DNA of 64,000 bases from assembly GCF_003590095.1 (NCBI RefSeq), contig NC_039494.1, positions 1-64,000 of the forward strand, read 5' to 3'. The stretch comes from Trichoplusia ni. Its lineage: Eukaryota > Arthropoda > Insecta > Lepidoptera > Noctuidae. Position numbers and translations under genes: made by a program. The notes below the pieces were generated by a model. It saw only the letters and a list, made by a program, of their open reading frames with translations, searched no databases and had not been told where the DNA came from. This document shows, in pieces, positions 36,785 through 49,377 of this stretch. Position 1 is the first letter of the stretch; each line of letters starts with the position of its first letter.

Positions 36785-37339
36785 ATTAAAATGATGTTGA
36801 ATGATCATAATATGTATAATTATGTTTAACAGTGATCTATTTCCAGTATTCATTATCTTTAGCACAGGCTCGCGTTGTTCAGAACAGCTGTGTTCAACAT
36901 TTTTGCCGGTATATTTTATCCAATATTTACATCACAAATCAATTTCCTGTCTAAATATTGTGTCTCAGATATGATCAGATTTTCGTACACTGAACTCATT
37001 ACTTGTTATGATCTACGGCCGAGGAATTTCTTCCCTCTAGGTATATTCATCTAAGATATTAATAAAGGCTAAAGTTAGTTCATAGAAACAATTTCTTGGA
37101 AGAAATGGTTGAAAATAAATGAGAAATATGCAGCATTTTCCCCGGAAATATGTGGTTGCGTAACTCGTTACATATAAAAATAAAATAGCGGACGTGTATT
37201 ATTAAATAGATTTGGAGAATTTTAAACTTAACTTTTAAGGTCAGTACCTATGTGTATAAAATCGGGATTTTTATTACATCATTTAAATAGCCAAATTATT
37301 TATGTACCTAAATATAAATTTCACAATTGTTATACTTAG

Positions 37340-37475
37340 GCCCGATTTTTCAATCGTCAGATAACTTTTATCTGAGAAATAAAAATGGCCGTTTGACATA
37401 TTTTCTATACAAAAGCTGTCAAAACGTCAAACATATTCGCCGAATAAAAGTTATCTGGCGATTGAAAAATCGGCT
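37340..37475. mobile_element. Short MITE with about 35-bp inverted repeats
   Basis: CCGATTTTTCAATCGTCAGA and ACTTTTATCTG at the left are mirrored on the right by TAAAAGTTATCTGGCGATTG and AAAAATCGG. The flanks share only TTA, too short to assign a superfamily. No coding capacity. Confidence 0.75.
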
Positions 37476-37807
37476 CTTAGTTAAACTTAGCTTCCGCTAT
37501 TAACTTACTAATAAGGTAGGCACCTAAAATATATCCACCTTTTCATAAAACACTTTCCCAAAAACAACACACACATAAATTCCTTAAATACCTATTTCCG
37601 TATCAAAGCCAGCTGTGACCAACATTCGGGAAAATATTAATTTTTGTTGTAAATTCCAATCTAGGTCAGGTCTATCAAAGTCGGTCGATGTCCAGCGAAC
37701 GTTACATTACTTTGATCTCAAACGATTCTCAGTTAGTTATTTTTGTCCTTACATTTTGTAATGTGAGATTGGAAATACATTTATAACTTTTAATTTGTTG
37801 CAGATGT

Positions 37808-38030
37808 CTTTTTGGGGTTCCGTAGTAAAAGGGTAAAAACGGAACCCTACTACTGAGTCACCGCTTTTGGTCACTTGACTGTATCTCATGAACTGTTATA
37901 GCTACAGAGTTAAAATTTAGCCAAGTGATGTATTACTTTTGTTGCTATGGCAGAGGTTGCTGCGGTCAACTTTATTTTTTATGTCCTATTTGTACGGGAC
38001 CCTCAGAGTCGCGAGCCTAAAGCACGGTTT
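37808..38030 (-). repeat. Dispersed repeat with GGTAAAAACGGAACCC end
   Basis: AAAGGGTAAAAACGGAACCC near 37830 and GGGACCCTCAGAGTCGCGAG near 37998 are the two ends of the family also seen at 8985. A second diverged block with TTTTTACCCTTTAGTTATGA near 38320 is its opposite-strand neighbour. Confidence 0.55.
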
Positions 38031-39884
38031 TTTATTGACGTCGATGCTCCATCTGATTCTGATTACTTCTATTTTTAGATGTCGGAATTCGTGCTTAAAG
38101 ATATCCTAAATACATAAATCGCGATTTGTTTAGTGTTCAACTTTTTTAAAGCAATTTTTTTGGTGTAATTTGATCCCTTATCTATTACTTTTCTATAGTG
38201 AGAGAAAAATCATGTCAATTGTGAGTCAGACTCTTGACAATGAGGTATCCAGAAAATAAGCTAAAAAATTGACATCCTAAAAAGATCAGAAAAGACGCTG
38301 ACCCTAGCAATAGGGATACGTTTTTACCCTTTAGTTATGAAACCCTAAAAACGGTCGGTATCTAACATCATCAATTTGAAAAAATTAAATAAACAATTGC
38401 AACAATACCAAAACAACACGAAGTTAGAAATAAAACCATTTCGAGAAAAAAAGTTTATTTAAATAACAAAACTGTAGTGTTTATTTGGCGCAATCTTTTG
38501 TTCTTATCGATTCAGTAAAATAACAGTTTACGTTCTCAAACGTCACCTATAAGATCGTAGTATGGCAAAGTGCCAGCTCAGTTTCCCAGTTAAATAAAAC
38601 AAAAGCTAGTGTAAAAAAGGCGGTCATTACTGACATAGATTTCGCACTCTTAGCTCTATGAGGGATATCTAAATAACTTCGAAGAAATGTAGAAGCCCTA
38701 AGATGGTATTAATTTTATAGTCACACCGTGCGTTTATAGTGTAACCATAAAATTAATATGTGCGTATGTTCTGTCTGCTTGGTGGGACAATGCCAGAGCC
38801 GTGTCCAATGCCTAGAGTTTTTTTAAACTTTCTTTACGTTGGCTCGAACCGTTGTTATAAGTACCGCTGTTTACATGACAACCATCTATTTTTCTATGAT
38901 AGAGAAAACAATTGCTATGGAGTCGACTGACAAAAACTTCTGGCTACTAAAGCAACAGTAGTTTAGTACTACCAGACGGAAAATGTTGCATCACAAATAT
39001 ATCAAGTTAAACCAAACGTATCTTTGATCAGTGGTAATCAGCCAGAACTGACTGACACAGTCGACTGCTACCACATAGGTACGGTCGTGTTCATAAATAT
39101 ATGACCCTTTTCAAGCTTCTAAAATCACACCAAGGATATCAAAATGTTGCGATGGGGTAATCGTCAAGATTGTGAACATCTTGTGTTAAAGATTAAGATG
39201 TAATAATGTGACAGCTTTTATCAATGACTTGCGTCTGGATAGAGCATAGTTATTGAATGCTTCGCCGTTCGTAAGTACGCATATTGGTGTTGTTTCTGTC
39301 CCGCACTATAAAAATTAATCCTTATATTGCGAAAATTTACATTATATTCTGAAGACACGATACTCAGAATAAGCAGTTATAAGTCACAAAAATGTTTCTC
39401 ATTGCTTGGTGAGGTGATCAAAATTCATATTCTATTCGGCTATCGATGCAGTTAAACAATCTCTATATTGTGAACAATTAGTTGTGCTTTCCAACGCTTA
39501 CAATATTTTGATTCCTAAATATGCCAGTGTTAATGAATTCGACTGTACCAACACAATGTATATACATTGCCTATTACTGCTATTACACAACGACTGACGA
39601 TAGAATCAAGAGCCGTGGGGATCAATGGCTATTGTTAGATTTTCGCATGTATTGTGATCGAACTTTTGAAAAACTTGCGCTTTTTCTCTACCCCATGAAT
39701 GACTATTATGGTAGATTCATTTGTTGACGGATAAAATGTATGATTTTCATCTTTTTTATAGCTTTGTCAGTCACTGTTCCTGAGTCAGACTACACACGTA
39801 TGTATTGCCAAGTGACGTTGACAAACTGTATTGGTCTCTACATTCCACTTGAAAATGATAAAAACTGCAGCTAAGGAGTTCATG

Positions 39885-40060
39885 GCCAAGATACAACTGC
39901 ACAAGTTGATCGATCTCAGGATAAGCTTGGTACGGTCAGTCCGTGGATGGATGACCGTCGATGTAAACTAGAGTTCCTCCGTCTTTTAGAAGGCACTAAG
40001 TTGGAGACACCCAGGAGGCCGGGAAACCGACTCCAATGTAGCTGTTAAAAGCTAGGGTGA
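39885..40060 (+). mobile_element. 5S-rRNA-like SINE fragment
   Basis: GGTCAGTCCGTGGATGGATG followed by ACCG, at about 39933-39957, closely resembles the box C end of the 5S rRNA internal promoter (the GTCAGTACTTGGATGGG region). It continues into TTCCTCCGTCTTTTAGAAGG. The remainder does not match 5S rRNA, so this is a 5S-derived SINE remnant, not an rRNA gene. Confidence 0.5.
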
Positions 40061-41040
40061 AGAATGACGAAGACTGACTAACTAGTTATTTAGCATCTTT
40101 CTTTCATAAGCATTATTCAAATTACTCTTGCATTTTTCACTTGACACTGGTATTTAAGTAGATATAAACAGCATGACACACCTGACATCACATCCAACAT
40201 ATTTCCGTCAGCTACATAGTTGCGATGCATAGTCGTTAAGCGGTTCATCCACTCTACATGCATAAATCTAGGATTTCTAAATTGCGTATGTACGCAAGGC
40301 TAGCATACTAATTTGTGTTATAATAAATTGTGGTTCAGAAGGACCATAAGTACTATATTGTCGTGGAAGACTTAGGATAATTTAGTCAGGAGTCATCCTA
40401 GGAGCGGAGTATAGGACTTGGGATAAGAACTTACCCTACATTTAAGTAAAGCTTTCCCTGGATTGATTTCTTCGTATCTTCCTCTGAATGGTAACTGATT
40501 TTGCTCCAAGTAATGGGCCACATAAATTGCAGGAATTGGAGGGTACTATTTGGCGAATGGCAACCATGGTATCATGGACTTTAACCATTGGCCGCTGGTG
40601 CCAGGTCGATTTGAATAGGTTAATATATTTGGAAAATTTTGGAATTGCCAATCACAAATCACTTGTAAACATCCCATGGTACTAAATATCGCTCTATACA
40701 TTACATACCCAATGGTTTAAGTAACAACGTCCTGTTAGACATACATTAAAGGAAAAACGGTTATCAAAGACAACATTTCAAGAAAGTCGAACCATTCTTT
40801 GCTTAGTTGATTTTCTGTTAGCACTGCTTGTTATGCTCTCTGTGTATGAGTCAGGATGCGTAACGGGTTTACTAGATGTGTTACAGGATATGTTTTGATA
40901 TTTAACCGGTTGACCGTTACTTGTAAGGTCACTTAAAGACCTTTACTTCTGTTTTATGTAGTGCTAAAGATGTAGGTATTATTTAAGAGTTTGTGTCGAA
41001 TGTGTAGTCAATTTATGAAAACACGCTGGTAAAAGTAACT

Positions 41041-41236
41041 CTACTGATATTATAAATGTGAAAGTATGTATGAATGATCGTTACTGTTTCACGCAAAAAC
41101 CACCGGACGGATTTGGAAAAACTTTGATAGACATAGGTATAACCTGGATTAACACAGGATAGTTTTTATCCCCATTTTATGTTCCCGTGTGATCAATTTC
41201 GATGAGTAGCGGGCGAAGCCGATGGTAACAGCTAGT
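41041..41236 (+). repeat. Helitron-like dispersed repeat
   Basis: A fairly complete copy: CTACTGATATTATAAATGTG at the start, TTTCACGCAAAAACCACCGG and AACACAGGATAGTTTTTATC inside, and GTAGCGGGCGAAGCC then AACAGCTAGT at the end. CTAG closes it at 41232-41235. Confidence 0.7.
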
Positions 41237-41845
41237 ACCAAATAAATGGAAGGAGGGAAGGCCTTTGTACTGCAGTCGAAAATTATTGTCTAGTATTAAT
41301 AATACCAGTTAAAAATTACAAAACATTGCTTAACTACAGCTTCTACCTAAATCCCTATTCGAGGCATGAATATAGGCATGAATATACATACCTTAGGAAC
41401 AAGGTAATTTAAGAGGCTCACGGCAATGTAAGAAATCAAATATTGTATCTCTCAAATAAATTTTATTGCCGATAATACATTCGTCATAAAACCGTAATTG
41501 ATCCAAAAATAATGCAGTAATCGCAATGATTGACTACCTGTCTGATTTTACGTCCGTACATTGATCGCAATAAAGTTGATTCATGCCCCGCCCGTGCATA
41601 ATTCAACTGATTTTGATTCAAATCGTTTGGATTTCCAGTCTGCCAAGATTAAACGGCCTAATTTGCTTGGCTGACGTCACCATTACCAATATTGTTTGTC
41701 AAAAAGAAATTTGATTAAATTAATTTCTGGAATTTTTGGTACTAGATTCTTTACAGGTAGTTTTTGTCTTTCCGTTACCAATGAGGTAATAGAAATATTT
41801 TTCGTGTCAAAGATTATCCACTATCGCCAGCTGATGAAGGCCCTC

Positions 41846-41871
41846 GAGAGAGAGAGAGAGAGAGAGAGAGA
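41846..41871. repeat. (GA)13 microsatellite
   Basis: Thirteen uninterrupted GA units. An open frame reads through it as alternating Arg-Glu, which is an artefact of the repeat. Confidence 0.95.
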
Positions 41872-43894
41872 TGCCGCTCTTCACTATGTCACGGTTCCAT
41901 AACCCCAAGTATATTCTTAATCAGACATTACGCCTTGGGGCATTTTCTTATTTCATCAAAAGTCTCGTTCTTCTACAACAATTTTCTCACGATTCCGTCG
42001 TAAATCTAGATTCAAATTGAAATTTCACGTATTCGAAGGAATATGTGTAGGCCGTACAAATACTTTTACGTGCGAGTAATTAAGCTTATTACCACAGAAT
42101 GCCAATTACCACCAATTAGGTCGTCCAAGCAGCATGATCCTGATTTAAATTTACCAATAAAATGCGTTTAATACTATTATTACTTGATTTTTATGACTTA
42201 GAACTTAGTTGATGTTATTAAAATATTTGTATGTATTAAATTACGACTTAAATTATAAACGTGGTTGGGATAAAATACCGTGGTCTTGAAGCAGAGGGAT
42301 ACTTATGCATAATGTCAATATTCATCTAAGATTAATAAAGGCTTAATTCAATTTAGTAAAACAGTTTGATCACCATTTTTGGCAGGTAAAGCGAGCAAAA
42401 TAATTTGGGACGATATATCCATTCTTATTCTTTAAAATGATTTCTTCTTCTGTAAATTAAAATACTCGGGTACCGAGAGTTGATTGATATACCCTTTATG
42501 GGAATCCGGGTATTCAATCTTGCAGTTACCCTTTTTTTTCCCATATCCTACCAAAATTCTTGTCAAAAACACTAGCTTTGACATTTTTGTACGATTCTTG
42601 TGTTCTTCTTGTTGTGTTTTGGTAAAAACCTTAAGCAAATTATAACATTTAAATGTTTAGCTGAGCGTAGTATATATTTTGCCTAAATAACTGCTCATTG
42701 CAAGCTCCCTCATAATGTTCTCACAAAACACTCGATGAAATAACCAATTTCATTGGAAAATAGTTGTTAAGTAATTTCTTTAGGTTGCAACGCGAATTAT
42801 TTAGGTTTTACGAGTGGCACTAACATAATAAATTCTCGCAATGTATTGAATGAGATTTTTTGCTGACATTTTAGTTACTATGTTACGTAAACAGCTTAAG
42901 TACAGATATTAAGCCTGTATGTGTGTACTATAAAGTTTTACTGGCCATTCAAATTTTGGGCTTTTTGTAGAGTCGCTAAAAGTTGTCATCTTTATGAAGC
43001 AAAAATCTTTAAAGTCACGTTTTGGTCTGTATACCGTCTAATCTCAATATCTTTATTAGTGTATGTGTTTTGAACATGGCATTATATTGCTTAATATGGG
43101 AAAGGTTTGCTCCAGTTATTAATGTTATCAATCTATCAATTTTGTATGTGGGCACGAGTGTGTTACTACCAGATATATCATAGCCCCGAGCTTGCACTAC
43201 CGGTTTTTACTTATTACTCAGTATAAGTGACTAAATTTATGATAATTTACCTATTACTTAAAATAAACCTGCTACCCTGTACAGCCTCTTTTTAAAATAA
43301 AAAATAAAACACAAAAGTTAGGTTAACCTTGAAAATAAATCTTTTCGTCAATTTTCGTCTATAATTAAAACCTCAAAGCAAAAAAAGTAATTGAAAATCA
43401 GGACCTCAGATAATAGAAACGCTATTCAATTGTTCCTAGCTTCAGTTTCAACACCAACCTATGATACTAGTACATCAAGCGAGATCATTATCAAAATAAT
43501 CAAACTAGATTGCGAGTGAAATTGAGACACTTATAGGCCACCTGTGGACATTAGAAGTTTCCACATACTCAGTATTAGGGCTCGGTTAGTTTCATAACTT
43601 TATAGTAAGTCAGTAAAGCACTCAATAAGTGTGTGATATAACGGGTTATTATTTCTAACAAACATTAGGTAATGGTGGAATTGTATTGTATAATAATAGA
43701 AAGGGCACAAAATTCGTATCCTAGAATTAACAGAAGTTAGATGGATTATTGTGAAAGGTTGTTCTGATGTTAGATACCTGTATTTATTTCATAAAATCAA
43801 TTGAACTGTAATTTAGTAATTACTTTTAGTGACAGCAGGGATTAAAATAGAAACAACTTAAAGCACGTGACAGAAAAACCATAACAATAAAAAT

Positions 43895-44225
43895 AAAAAA
43901 AACAGTCATGCGCGAGTCGGACTCGCGACACTGAGGATTCTGTACAAATAAGCTAAAAATAACAAATCAATTGGATGAAAAATAAATTTGTTTACCCTGT
44001 TATATATCTGTCACCCACCAACAACTTGACTTCATCTCTCTTTTATAATATTCGTGGCATTTCGTGGTTATAGCGATAAGAGAAATACAGTATCATCTGT
44101 GAAAGTTTCAACTGTTTAGCTATCATGGTTCATGAGACGCAGCCTATTCATGGTTGGACGGACAGACTAAGAAGCCTCAGAAATAGGGTTCAGTTTTTAC
44201 CGTTTAAGTACAAAAAACCCTGTAC
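43895..44225 (+). repeat. Dispersed repeat, GCGAGTCGGACTCGCG family
   Basis: It begins near GCGCGAGTCGGACTCGCGAC and ends with CAGTTTTTACCGTTTAAGTA then AAAAACCCTG, in the opposite orientation to the copies at 8985 and 37808. It stops just short of a Helitron-like end. Confidence 0.6.
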
Positions 44226-44236
44226 AGATCCATTAA

Positions 44237-44508
44237 TCTATATATATAAAAGAAAGTCGTGTTAGTTACACCACTTATAACTCAAGAACGGCAGAACAGA
44301 TTTGGCTGAAAATTGGTCGGGAGGTAGCTTAGAGCCAGGAGACGGACATAGGATACTTTTTATCCCGTTCGACAGCGTTCCCGTGTGACTTGACATGAAA
44401 CGTCAGTCACTATAAAACGTGGTATAACAAAACGCAAATGACAGCTATGTAATGACGTATGGATGACAATTTGATATTTGTAAGAAATCAATATTAAAAC
44501 TACTTCTA
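44237..44508 (+). mobile_element. Helitron 5' fragment
   Basis: TCTATATATATAAAAGAAAG with GTCGTGTTAGTTACACCACT is the 5' end of a Helitron family; the adjoining element repeats this start with few changes. It includes TACTTTTTATCCCGTTCGAC. There is no 3' terminus before the next copy begins, so it is truncated or split by it. Confidence 0.65.
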
Positions 44509-45292
44509 TCTATATATATATATATACAAGAAAGTCGTGTTTGTTACAACACTTATAACTCGAGAACGGCTGGACCGATTGCCATGGTTTTTGATTTGTT
44601 TCCGTCCCGAAAACAGAATACATCTTAAAAACAATGAAAACTCGATATGTGTAATGAATACTTTCATTTCAATAAATGCTGATTTGTTTATTACATGTAA
44701 AACTTTTGTTGTCCATAGGGTGATACCAGGAGATCAGATAGTAGTATTTCATGAGGGTTGTAGCTGGGGAGCACGAGGGCGGTACCAGGAGAGCACGTAG
44801 CCGTAGTTGATTAGGGTGATACCATGAGATCAGATAGTAGTATTTCATGACCTTAGAGTAGGTAGCAGTCATGAAGGGATTACCAGTAGAGCAGTGAGGG
44901 TTATAGCTGGGTAGCAGGTACTGTACGCGTGAGAGTAGGGTGGGACCTTAGAGTAGGTAGCAGTCATGAGGGGATTACCAGTAGAGCAGGTAGCAGTAAT
45001 ACATGAAGGTGGTACCATTAAATCGGGGAATGGTAGTCAAAATCAAAAATAAACTAGATATCTATTGGCAGCACCCATGAGTTTGGCTCTAAGTTGCAGT
45101 AGATGTATATGAAGGTGGTTGCGATCTTGCTGAAGGGACGCGATTAGCATGAAAAACTAATTCAATCGGCAATATTAGTTAATCATGTGTTTCTTATTTA
45201 GAACCTATATACAACTTAAAATGATTACTTAAAAACAATCAGCAATATTACATCGACTCTAAAGCGGTACGAAGTCCGCCGGGAAAGCTAGT
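44509..45292 (+). mobile_element. Non-autonomous Helitron with internal tandem repeats
   Basis: It starts with TC (TCTATATATATATATATACA) after an A and ends with CTAG before a T, as Helitrons do. Just before the end, GCGGTACGAAGTCCGC can fold into a six-pair hairpin with one bulge and a GAA loop. About 44720-45030 is a diverged tandem array: TGATACCAGGAGATCAGATA recurs about 97 bases later, and ACCTTAGAGTAGGTAGCAGT about 95 bases later. There is no Rep/helicase frame, so it depends on an autonomous partner. Confidence 0.75.
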
Positions 45293-45735
45293 TTCATATA
45301 TTTAAAAGTGACGAATATTTTTAAAACACATTGTTGTGTTTCAAAAGTAAGTTAACCGCAGCTAGGACAGAATATCTTAACACTTGATATCTTCAAACCT
45401 TCTAACGACGGCCTTAAAAACCCTTTATAACTACCGGTATAGTTTTAAAAGGCAGGAAACTGACGTGTTAACAGGTAATTAGCCGTCAAAACAAAATACC
45501 TACTTGCTTATACGCATGTGCAGTACAGGCCACAAATTTAACTTGCTACATACATCTCAGGTACTACGTACCGGCAATCTAGAGCGCATTTCAACATTAA
45601 ATACTTATTCTGGAATGGTGTTTTTATTACTTAAGTTCTATTTGAGTATATAGGTCTTATATCTTATAGAATTTTCATTATGTACACAATTATGTTACAT
45701 AATTGTTTTTTGCAAGCAATTCGAGATTATAAGCT

Positions 45736-45891
45736 ACTAGCTGTTGCCCGCGACTTTGTCCGCGTGGTTAGAAGATAAAAGTTTAGAATTATTGAACGGA
45801 AGCCCTCGAAGATGAATATTTTTTTAAATGCAGATATAAATCATAACTTATATCTTCTAACCAGCGGACGAAGTCGCGGGCAACAGCTAGT
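45736..45891. repeat. 156-bp inverted pair of Helitron-like 3' ends
   Basis: ACTAGCTGTTGCCCGCGACT at the left is mirrored by AGTCGCGGGCAACAGCTAGT at the right, with GGTTAGAAGATA/TATCTTCTAACC continuing the arms to roughly 42 bp. The left arm runs on into AACGGAAGCCCTCGA, which is also present at 59405-59420, so at least the left arm is the end of a longer repeat in minus orientation. Confidence 0.75.
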
Positions 45892-47254
45892 CTTTATATA
45901 TTAGTATATATTGGATTTGATCGCTATTGTATCCGAAAGTTCGTTATTGCGATTACCTACCTATAACTTCAAAATGCAAAACATACTAGTCATGTGATTG
46001 TTTCGTTCAAACGTAAATATGAAATGCAAACATCGTTTCTAAATCTGATCCATTATAACATTGTCTAAAATCAATTTCCCGTGTAGAACAAGATACAAAT
46101 GTTTCTTTCTCAAATAAAACCTCCGATTGTGTTGTCTACATCCGCCGCTAAAATACCGTTTGTTAAAATTTAACGTTCGCATAGATGTGACAGACAGCTT
46201 CCTTTCAAGAAATTCCAAGCAGAACAGAAATGACGTAAAACAGAGTTAGTGCACACAAAGATACGATTTGCATAAGATGCGGCCCTAGACGACGACACGC
46301 GGGCCTAAGATGACGCTTTTGAGAACTTTTAATAAATATGTTTGTGTAAAAAGTAGATCAACGAATGTCTATTTAGCTCATTGGTTCCTTGTTTTGTTTG
46401 ACCTTTACGTAGTTAGAAAAGTAACACAGATTGATTCAATTTATTTGCACACATTTCGCATTAAAATTTCTGCTAATCGAAGCTAAAATGGTTTATAATG
46501 GTTTCCTAGAGGCATCTTCTACACAACTGGATGCAATAATAGAGGAATAAATAAATAAAAAGTCGTTCGCTAGATTTTTAAATGGTCTGAATAATGTAAT
46601 GTTTGAAAAGCAGCATTTTAAGCACTCGCGTATTCTTGTCAACTTAAAAGCGGAATCGTAAGTAATAAATGACGAAGACTTGAATAGTGAATCTATTATG
46701 TCACATGTGTTTTATGAACTCTACCAATCAGATCTGTATGGCTTTATTAGGATAGTGTATGCGTTTTTGTTTTAAGGTGGAGCCGAATTACGAACAGATA
46801 TTTTATATAATTTTTGTGTTTCTTATTACTAAATTTATTAGTCCCACATATTCGCAAGTCAATAACTGCCAATATTCACAAACACTTCTCCAACGGCAGG
46901 TCTACTGGAAAAGACATGCATACAATTCGTTTATGCGTAAATTACTAAAAAAACCAGTCTAGTCAGTATCTTCACTCATATATGAGAATAATCGCTTTAT
47001 TATTCCGATTAGGGACATATAACTTATTTTATAAATACGTATATTTTTCCTTAAACATATTATATTTTTTATTTTTTTTTAATACTTCTCCTAGGCCTAG
47101 TAATAAAGTTCTTAGTTTAAAAGCTATAGATAAGCGTATTATCAGTAACATTAAATAAATGTGTCAACCTACATTCTAAGGCGCGTAGACTAATATAAGG
47201 CTTAATATGTAGCAATTAGCTGAACACACACTTTCTAAAGCTTTTAAGTATAAA

Positions 47255-47575
47255 TAAAACCAGTAAAATCCGAATCGGACTCGCTACACCGAGGGTTCCT
47301 TACGAATTTCGTTTTCAAAAGAAAATGGTCACCCCTTACATTCATGATACACCAAACGTTGCATAATCTAAATTGTTATTTTAATTATTTGTTGTAATAG
47401 CGGCAACATAAATATTTCGTTTGCTTTTGAAAACTTTAATCTTTTTAGCTATCAAGCTTCATGACAACCTGGTGACAGATGGATAGAAAGACTAACAGTT
47501 GGACAGACAGACAAACAGCATAGTCTTAGAAATAAGGTTCCGTTTTTACCCTTTCCGTACCTAACCCTAAAAATC
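47255..47575 (+). repeat. Dispersed repeat, GCGAGTCGGACTCGCG family
   Basis: TCCGAATCGGACTCGCTACA near the start and AGGTTCCGTTTTTACCCTTT near the end show a diverged copy in the same orientation as that at 43895. Confidence 0.6.
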
Positions 47576-48832
47576 AGTACACCTGGCGTGGGATTATGTC
47601 TTGTTTCGTAATGAAATATTTACTAGGAATGACTGATTTATATCGGTCAAGATGTAGAACAACTATTGGCGGGAATTCTGCAATTGCCTTTGATATGTTG
47701 AAATCGCTTTGTGATACATTTTTCTATTGTTAAGAAACGTTAAGTGGTGATGGATATGTTCCTGTTATGTTTAGATCATAGAGGTGGTAATTTACATAGA
47801 GCACGTTTTTGTTTTTCAAGCAATTTGGGTTTGAGTGTAAATCTACATTTTTCGTTCATTATAAAGTGCATGTGAATGAAGTTCTTAATAAGTCTTTTTA
47901 TTGTTTGTCTTACGCTGGCTAATTGAGTGTAACTCTAACGTTTGTAGTTCGGTTTGTTGTATTATGTAAATTACATTTTTAACAACTCTACATTGAGATT
48001 TAATCTCAGTTTCGCGGTGGGTTTCAAAATCATTTAAGTAATATTAACAAAGACTAGAGCTATCCAATAACACAGAACCACAACATGCTTTTTTTATCGT
48101 GAGTCTTTCGATTGGCTGGAAAATCTGGATACAACGCCAAAACATTTGAACATCAACATTCCATTTTCAACATTATTAGGTATTGTTAGCTGCAGGAATC
48201 TCAAGTGATATACGTCTGCATCATTTAGATTGGTAACAGCACTAAAATCAGTAACAGCTCGTGATTTATCCCGTAAGTGATATCACGTCAAATAAATCAA
48301 CATCGTTATACAATTGTTGTAGAGTCGTAAACATTCCTTGTGAATGCAGTAACATCGCATTGTATCTGGTACGTAAACGTGGCAATTTTCTTAATACATG
48401 TACTTTAAATAACAAGAAGGTTTGTTGTGAAATTACAGTATGTTACAGTACCTATAGATGATATGTCTTTATATTCCTTTATATCCAATGTAAGCTTGCC
48501 ACTAAAGTTTAATTTGGTCGCTTTCCGCAATCTGCTTTTTACGATCTCTACCAAACCTGAGCGCGAGTGAAAAGCCAAAAAGAGGAGATCAAAGGAAATT
48601 GTATATCCTCAAAGGTTTGGTACTCATATTTTATCGAAGTTTCAAATGAAAAGTAAAGTAGTTGTAAGGTACAAGTCTAAGATTTAAAAGTGTAGAGTTT
48701 AGACTTCTAAAAAGTTGGTCCAAACACCTTTTGATTTACTTGTCACCTTAAATTGTGTTAGCATCGAAAGTATTGAACGATTAACATTTCGATATTAAGT
48801 AGTAACAATTAATTTAAAACTCCATGTTATAT

Positions 48833-49377
48833 AGTGGTTTCTTAGGTTTACGCGAATGTTAGACATTGAAATGAAACGACTTTTTACGGATTTTATCGCG
48901 GTTTAATTTTTGGTTTTAGTTCCCGACGTTTCGACACCTTTGCAGGTATCATGGTCACGGGCAGACTGAGATGGTGTTCGTCTTGACAGAAGATGTTGCT
49001 CGTTCTACCTTCATATTTTTAATTAATTATTTATGGTCCGACCTACGCAGTATGAGCTCACTGTGTCGTGGTGTCTTGCAGCGCTGCTCTTGGGTTTAGC
49101 CTTGAGTTTTTGTATTATTGGGTCCCAAGTAGGTGATATCTTCCAGCCATCTTCTCTATTGAAATTAGGGTGTTTTTTAATCTCAATAGCCTCGCGAAAC
49201 ATCCTTGGTAGGAATTTGGATTCTTTAGCGAGGATCTGTGGTTGATCAAATCTAATATAATGGCTGGAGCCTTCAGCATGTTCGGCGACTGCAGACTTCG
49301 TTGAGTTGTCGAAACGTCGGGAACTAAAACCAAAAATTAAACCGCGATAAAATCCGTAAAAAGTCGTTTCATTTCAA
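48833..49377 (-). mobile_element. Penelope-like element fragment with inverted terminal arms
   Basis: The minus strand between about 49326 and 49042 translates to a Penelope-type GIY-YIG endonuclease tail with AVAEHAEGSSHYIRFDQPQI, FREAIEIKKHPNFNREDGW and SPTWDPI. The C-terminal half of the endonuclease is present; the reverse transcriptase is gone. The fragment is enclosed by 70-bp inverted arms at 48866-48935 and 49308-49377 (TTGAAATGAAACGACTTTTT at the outer edge, GACGTTTCGAC at the inner). A leader AGTGGTTTCTTAGGTTTACG precedes the left arm and recurs before the mini-copy at 51213. Confidence 0.8.

Noticed and set aside
39521..39727. 68-codon plus-strand frame
   Set aside because: No motif, no splice partners, and adjacent to repeat remnants; not supportable as a gene.
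41696..41902. Frame with a run of alternating Arg and Glu
   Set aside because: The run is the (GA)13 microsatellite; nothing else supports coding.
44537..44872. Open frames on both strands near the Helitron
   Set aside because: Both run through the Helitron 5' end and its tandem repeats.
49033..49245. 70-codon plus-strand frame with hydrophobic start resembling a signal peptide
   Set aside because: The minus strand of the same bases gives the Penelope endonuclease tail, so the plus frame is its antisense shadow.
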